Positions 62,770 through 64,000 of a stretch of 64,000 nt of DNA are shown piece by piece. Numbering within the stretch: the first letter of the stretch is position 1; the number at the start of each line of letters is the position of its first letter. The stretch covers positions 1 to 64,000 of the forward strand of contig NZ_WWCT01000026.1 in NCBI RefSeq assembly GCF_009857605.1. The letters run 5' to 3'. Below the pieces are notes generated by a model. That model did not search any database. It saw only the letters and a list, made by a program, of their open reading frames with translations, and had not been told where the DNA came from. The DNA comes from Duganella levis (GTDB lineage Bacteria > Pseudomonadota > Gammaproteobacteria > Burkholderiales > Burkholderiaceae_D). A program made the translations under genes and the position numbers.

Positions 62770-64000
62770 TTACAGCGACCGCTTGATGCGCAGACTGACG
62801 TCGTCCGGCAGCAGGCCCAGGCGCTTGCCGTGATGCTTGAGGAACGCCCAGCTGTGACGCTCATGCACGTAGATGGCCGGATCGCTGGTGGTGTGGTTGT
62901 CGTGCATGCGGAATTCGCTCAGCAGATCATGCAGGTACACGCACTCGCCACGTCCCAGCAGGTGCAGGTAGAGCGCGACGTCGCCGGCGCCCTTGATTTC
63001 AAACCCGCTGAAGCTCATGACCGTGGGCGCCATGGTCAGCGCGTCGGCCCGGCGGAACATCACCGCCGGCGGCGGCCCGATGAAATTGCCGCCGGTGGCC
63101 AGCGTGAAGGCCGCCAGACTCAGACCGCTCATTTCACAGCTGGCGTTGGCCACTGCCAGCTTCTGCTCTGCGTAGCGCTCGCCGGCCGAATTGATGGTGT
63201 AGCGGCGCGCGATGACCAGCGTTGCATCGGGACAGGCCTGCATGCCCTCCACCATGCGCGCCACACACTGCGGCAGCAGCACGTCGTCATCGTACAGGGG
63301 CTTGATCAGCTGACCGCGCGCCTCGCGGATGCCGCGCGTCAAGCTATGCCCCTCGCCCAGCGGCGGTGTGTTCCTCAGGTAGCGCACGCGGTCGCTGGCG
63401 CCGCTGGCCAGGATCAGTTGGTGGATATCGTCATTGCTGCTGTCATCCAGCACGATAATTTCGAGGTTGTCATAAGTCTGCGCCAGCGCGCTCGACAGCG
63501 ACGCCGCGAAGTAGGTCGCGCGATAGCCGGGAATCACGATACTGACCAGCGGATGGGCGTCGATCTGCGGCTGGTGCGGCGAAAATTCCATGATCAGCTG
63601 GCCGGCTGCGCCGGTCGCCTGTCCCGCCAGCGGCGCCATCGCACTCTCGTCCGGCTGTCGCCGCACCGCGCCGTCCAGCCCTGCCAACACGGCAGAGCGG
63701 GTCAGGTCCTGCGCACTATAAATCCATTGCCGTCCCTGGAACCGCATCTGCAAATTCAGCGCTTCGCCCGGATTGTCTACCCATTCATGCCGCGCCGCGC
63801 CGGGCGCGCTCTGTGCGATGTAGGTGGCCAGCATGGCTTCCAGGTCCGGCGTGACGACGCGCAGCACACCGCCGCGCGCCAGCACGCGGCGGCACTCGCG
63901 CAGGAATAGCAAGCCCTGTTCCTGACTCAGATATTCGAGGTGGTTTTCGCAATGGATGCCGGCCACGCTGTTATCGGCAAACGGCAGCCCCTGTGCCAGG
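62770..64000 (-). CDS. Methyltransferase/glycosyltransferase fusion, partial (runs off right edge)
   Basis: About 409 residues are visible. They begin inside a class I SAM methyltransferase fold (LPFADNSVAGIHCENHLEYL, RECRRVLARGGVLRVVTPDL), then a linker, then a GT2 glycosyltransferase (PLVSIVIPGYRATYFAASL, IIVLDDSSNDD, IKPLYDDDVLLPQCVARMV). The N-terminus is outside the window, so more domains may exist. Such fusions are typical of O-antigen, flagellin or capsule modification loci, and link the acyl-carrier pathway downstream to a glycan. Confidence 0.85.
   Translation of the reverse strand, partial: LAQGLPFADNSVAGIHCENHLEYLSQEQGLLFLRECRRVLARGGVLRVVTPDLEAMLATYIAQSAPGAARHEWVDNPGEALNLQMRFQGRQWIYSAQDLTRSAVLAGLDGAVRRQPDESAMAPLAGQATGAAGQLIMEFSPHQPQIDAHPLVSIVIPGYRATYFAASLSSALAQTYDNLEIIVLDDSSNDDIHQLILASGASDRVRYLRNTPPLGEGHSLTRGIREARGQLIKPLYDDDVLLPQCVARMVEGMQACPDATLVIARRYTINSAGERYAEQKLAVANASCEMSGLSLAAFTLATGGNFIGPPPAVMFRRADALTMAPTVMSFSGFEIKGAGDVALYLHLLGRGECVYLHDLLSEFRMHDNHTTSDPAIYVHERHSWAFLKHHGKRLGLLPDDVSLRIKRSL

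Noticed and set aside
1-64000. CRISPR arrays, insertion sequences, prophage, tRNA or rRNA genes
   Set aside because: No regularly spaced repeats, transposase or integrase motifs, or tRNA/rRNA-like sequence were seen on reading.

Overview
The window reads as chromosome of a GC-rich, motile betaproteobacterium, most likely Burkholderiales, family Oxalobacteraceae (Duganella/Massilia-like). That placement rests on the udg-rimI-tsaB order, DUF1993/DUF1289/DUF1415 housekeeping-type genes, a long-form LeuA, two chemoreceptors and an overwhelming CTG leucine preference. It is inference from gene style, not from a marker-gene comparison. I saw no rRNA, tRNA, IS element, prophage or CRISPR array.

Layout. 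1-1452 (minus): translationally coupled tsaB-rimI-udg (udg cut by the window edge). 1548-9682: a thioredoxin, an unknown protein, an isoquinoline-oxidoreductase-type molybdenum subunit without its iron-sulfur partner, a 1039-residue GGDEF/EAL protein and three DUF genes. 9924-15124: mltD, fabI, a secreted protein whose signal-peptide codons carry the fabI terminator, and an ECF sigma/anti-sigma pair facing a large VIT/DUF2135 secreted protein. 18187-26218: secreted thioredoxin-like protein, RhlE helicase behind a long leader, TPR and DUF2807 proteins and phospholipase C. 26389-35809: regulators and transporters (ECF sigma with small membrane protein and MFS; histidine kinase coupled to a LysR; MarR-MFS-LysR; antiporter). 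35951-45085: glutamate dehydrogenase, malic enzyme, YnfA, UGT-type glycosyltransferase, chemoreceptor, lipoprotein, amidohydrolase. 45146-47475: a divergent SenA-like/SelD pair. 48433-50452: leuA behind a leader holding two tandem leucine-rich mini-ORFs. 50553-52103: second chemoreceptor.

52108-64000 (minus) is one tightly packed run of 13 genes that continues out of the window. In transcription order: methyltransferase/glycosyltransferase, AMP ligase, ketoreductase-type SDR, KAS III, NeuD-like acyltransferase, two acyl carrier proteins, FabZ-like dehydratase, ThDP enzyme, NeuB-type synthase, alpha/beta hydrolase, LuxE, LuxC. This looks like a carrier-protein pathway that builds a short acyl chain, releases it as an aldehyde through LuxE/LuxC, and joins it to ThDP and PEP-condensing chemistry for a surface glycan. 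It is the strongest candidate in the window for an undescribed system.

The second highlight is the leuA leader. Two short peptides with clusters of the rare leucine codon CTA, and overlapping alternative hairpins, suggest leucine-responsive attenuation with an unusual tandem design. The third is the SenA-like protein beside selD, which lacks two of the three expected iron-binding histidines, with no senB in view.
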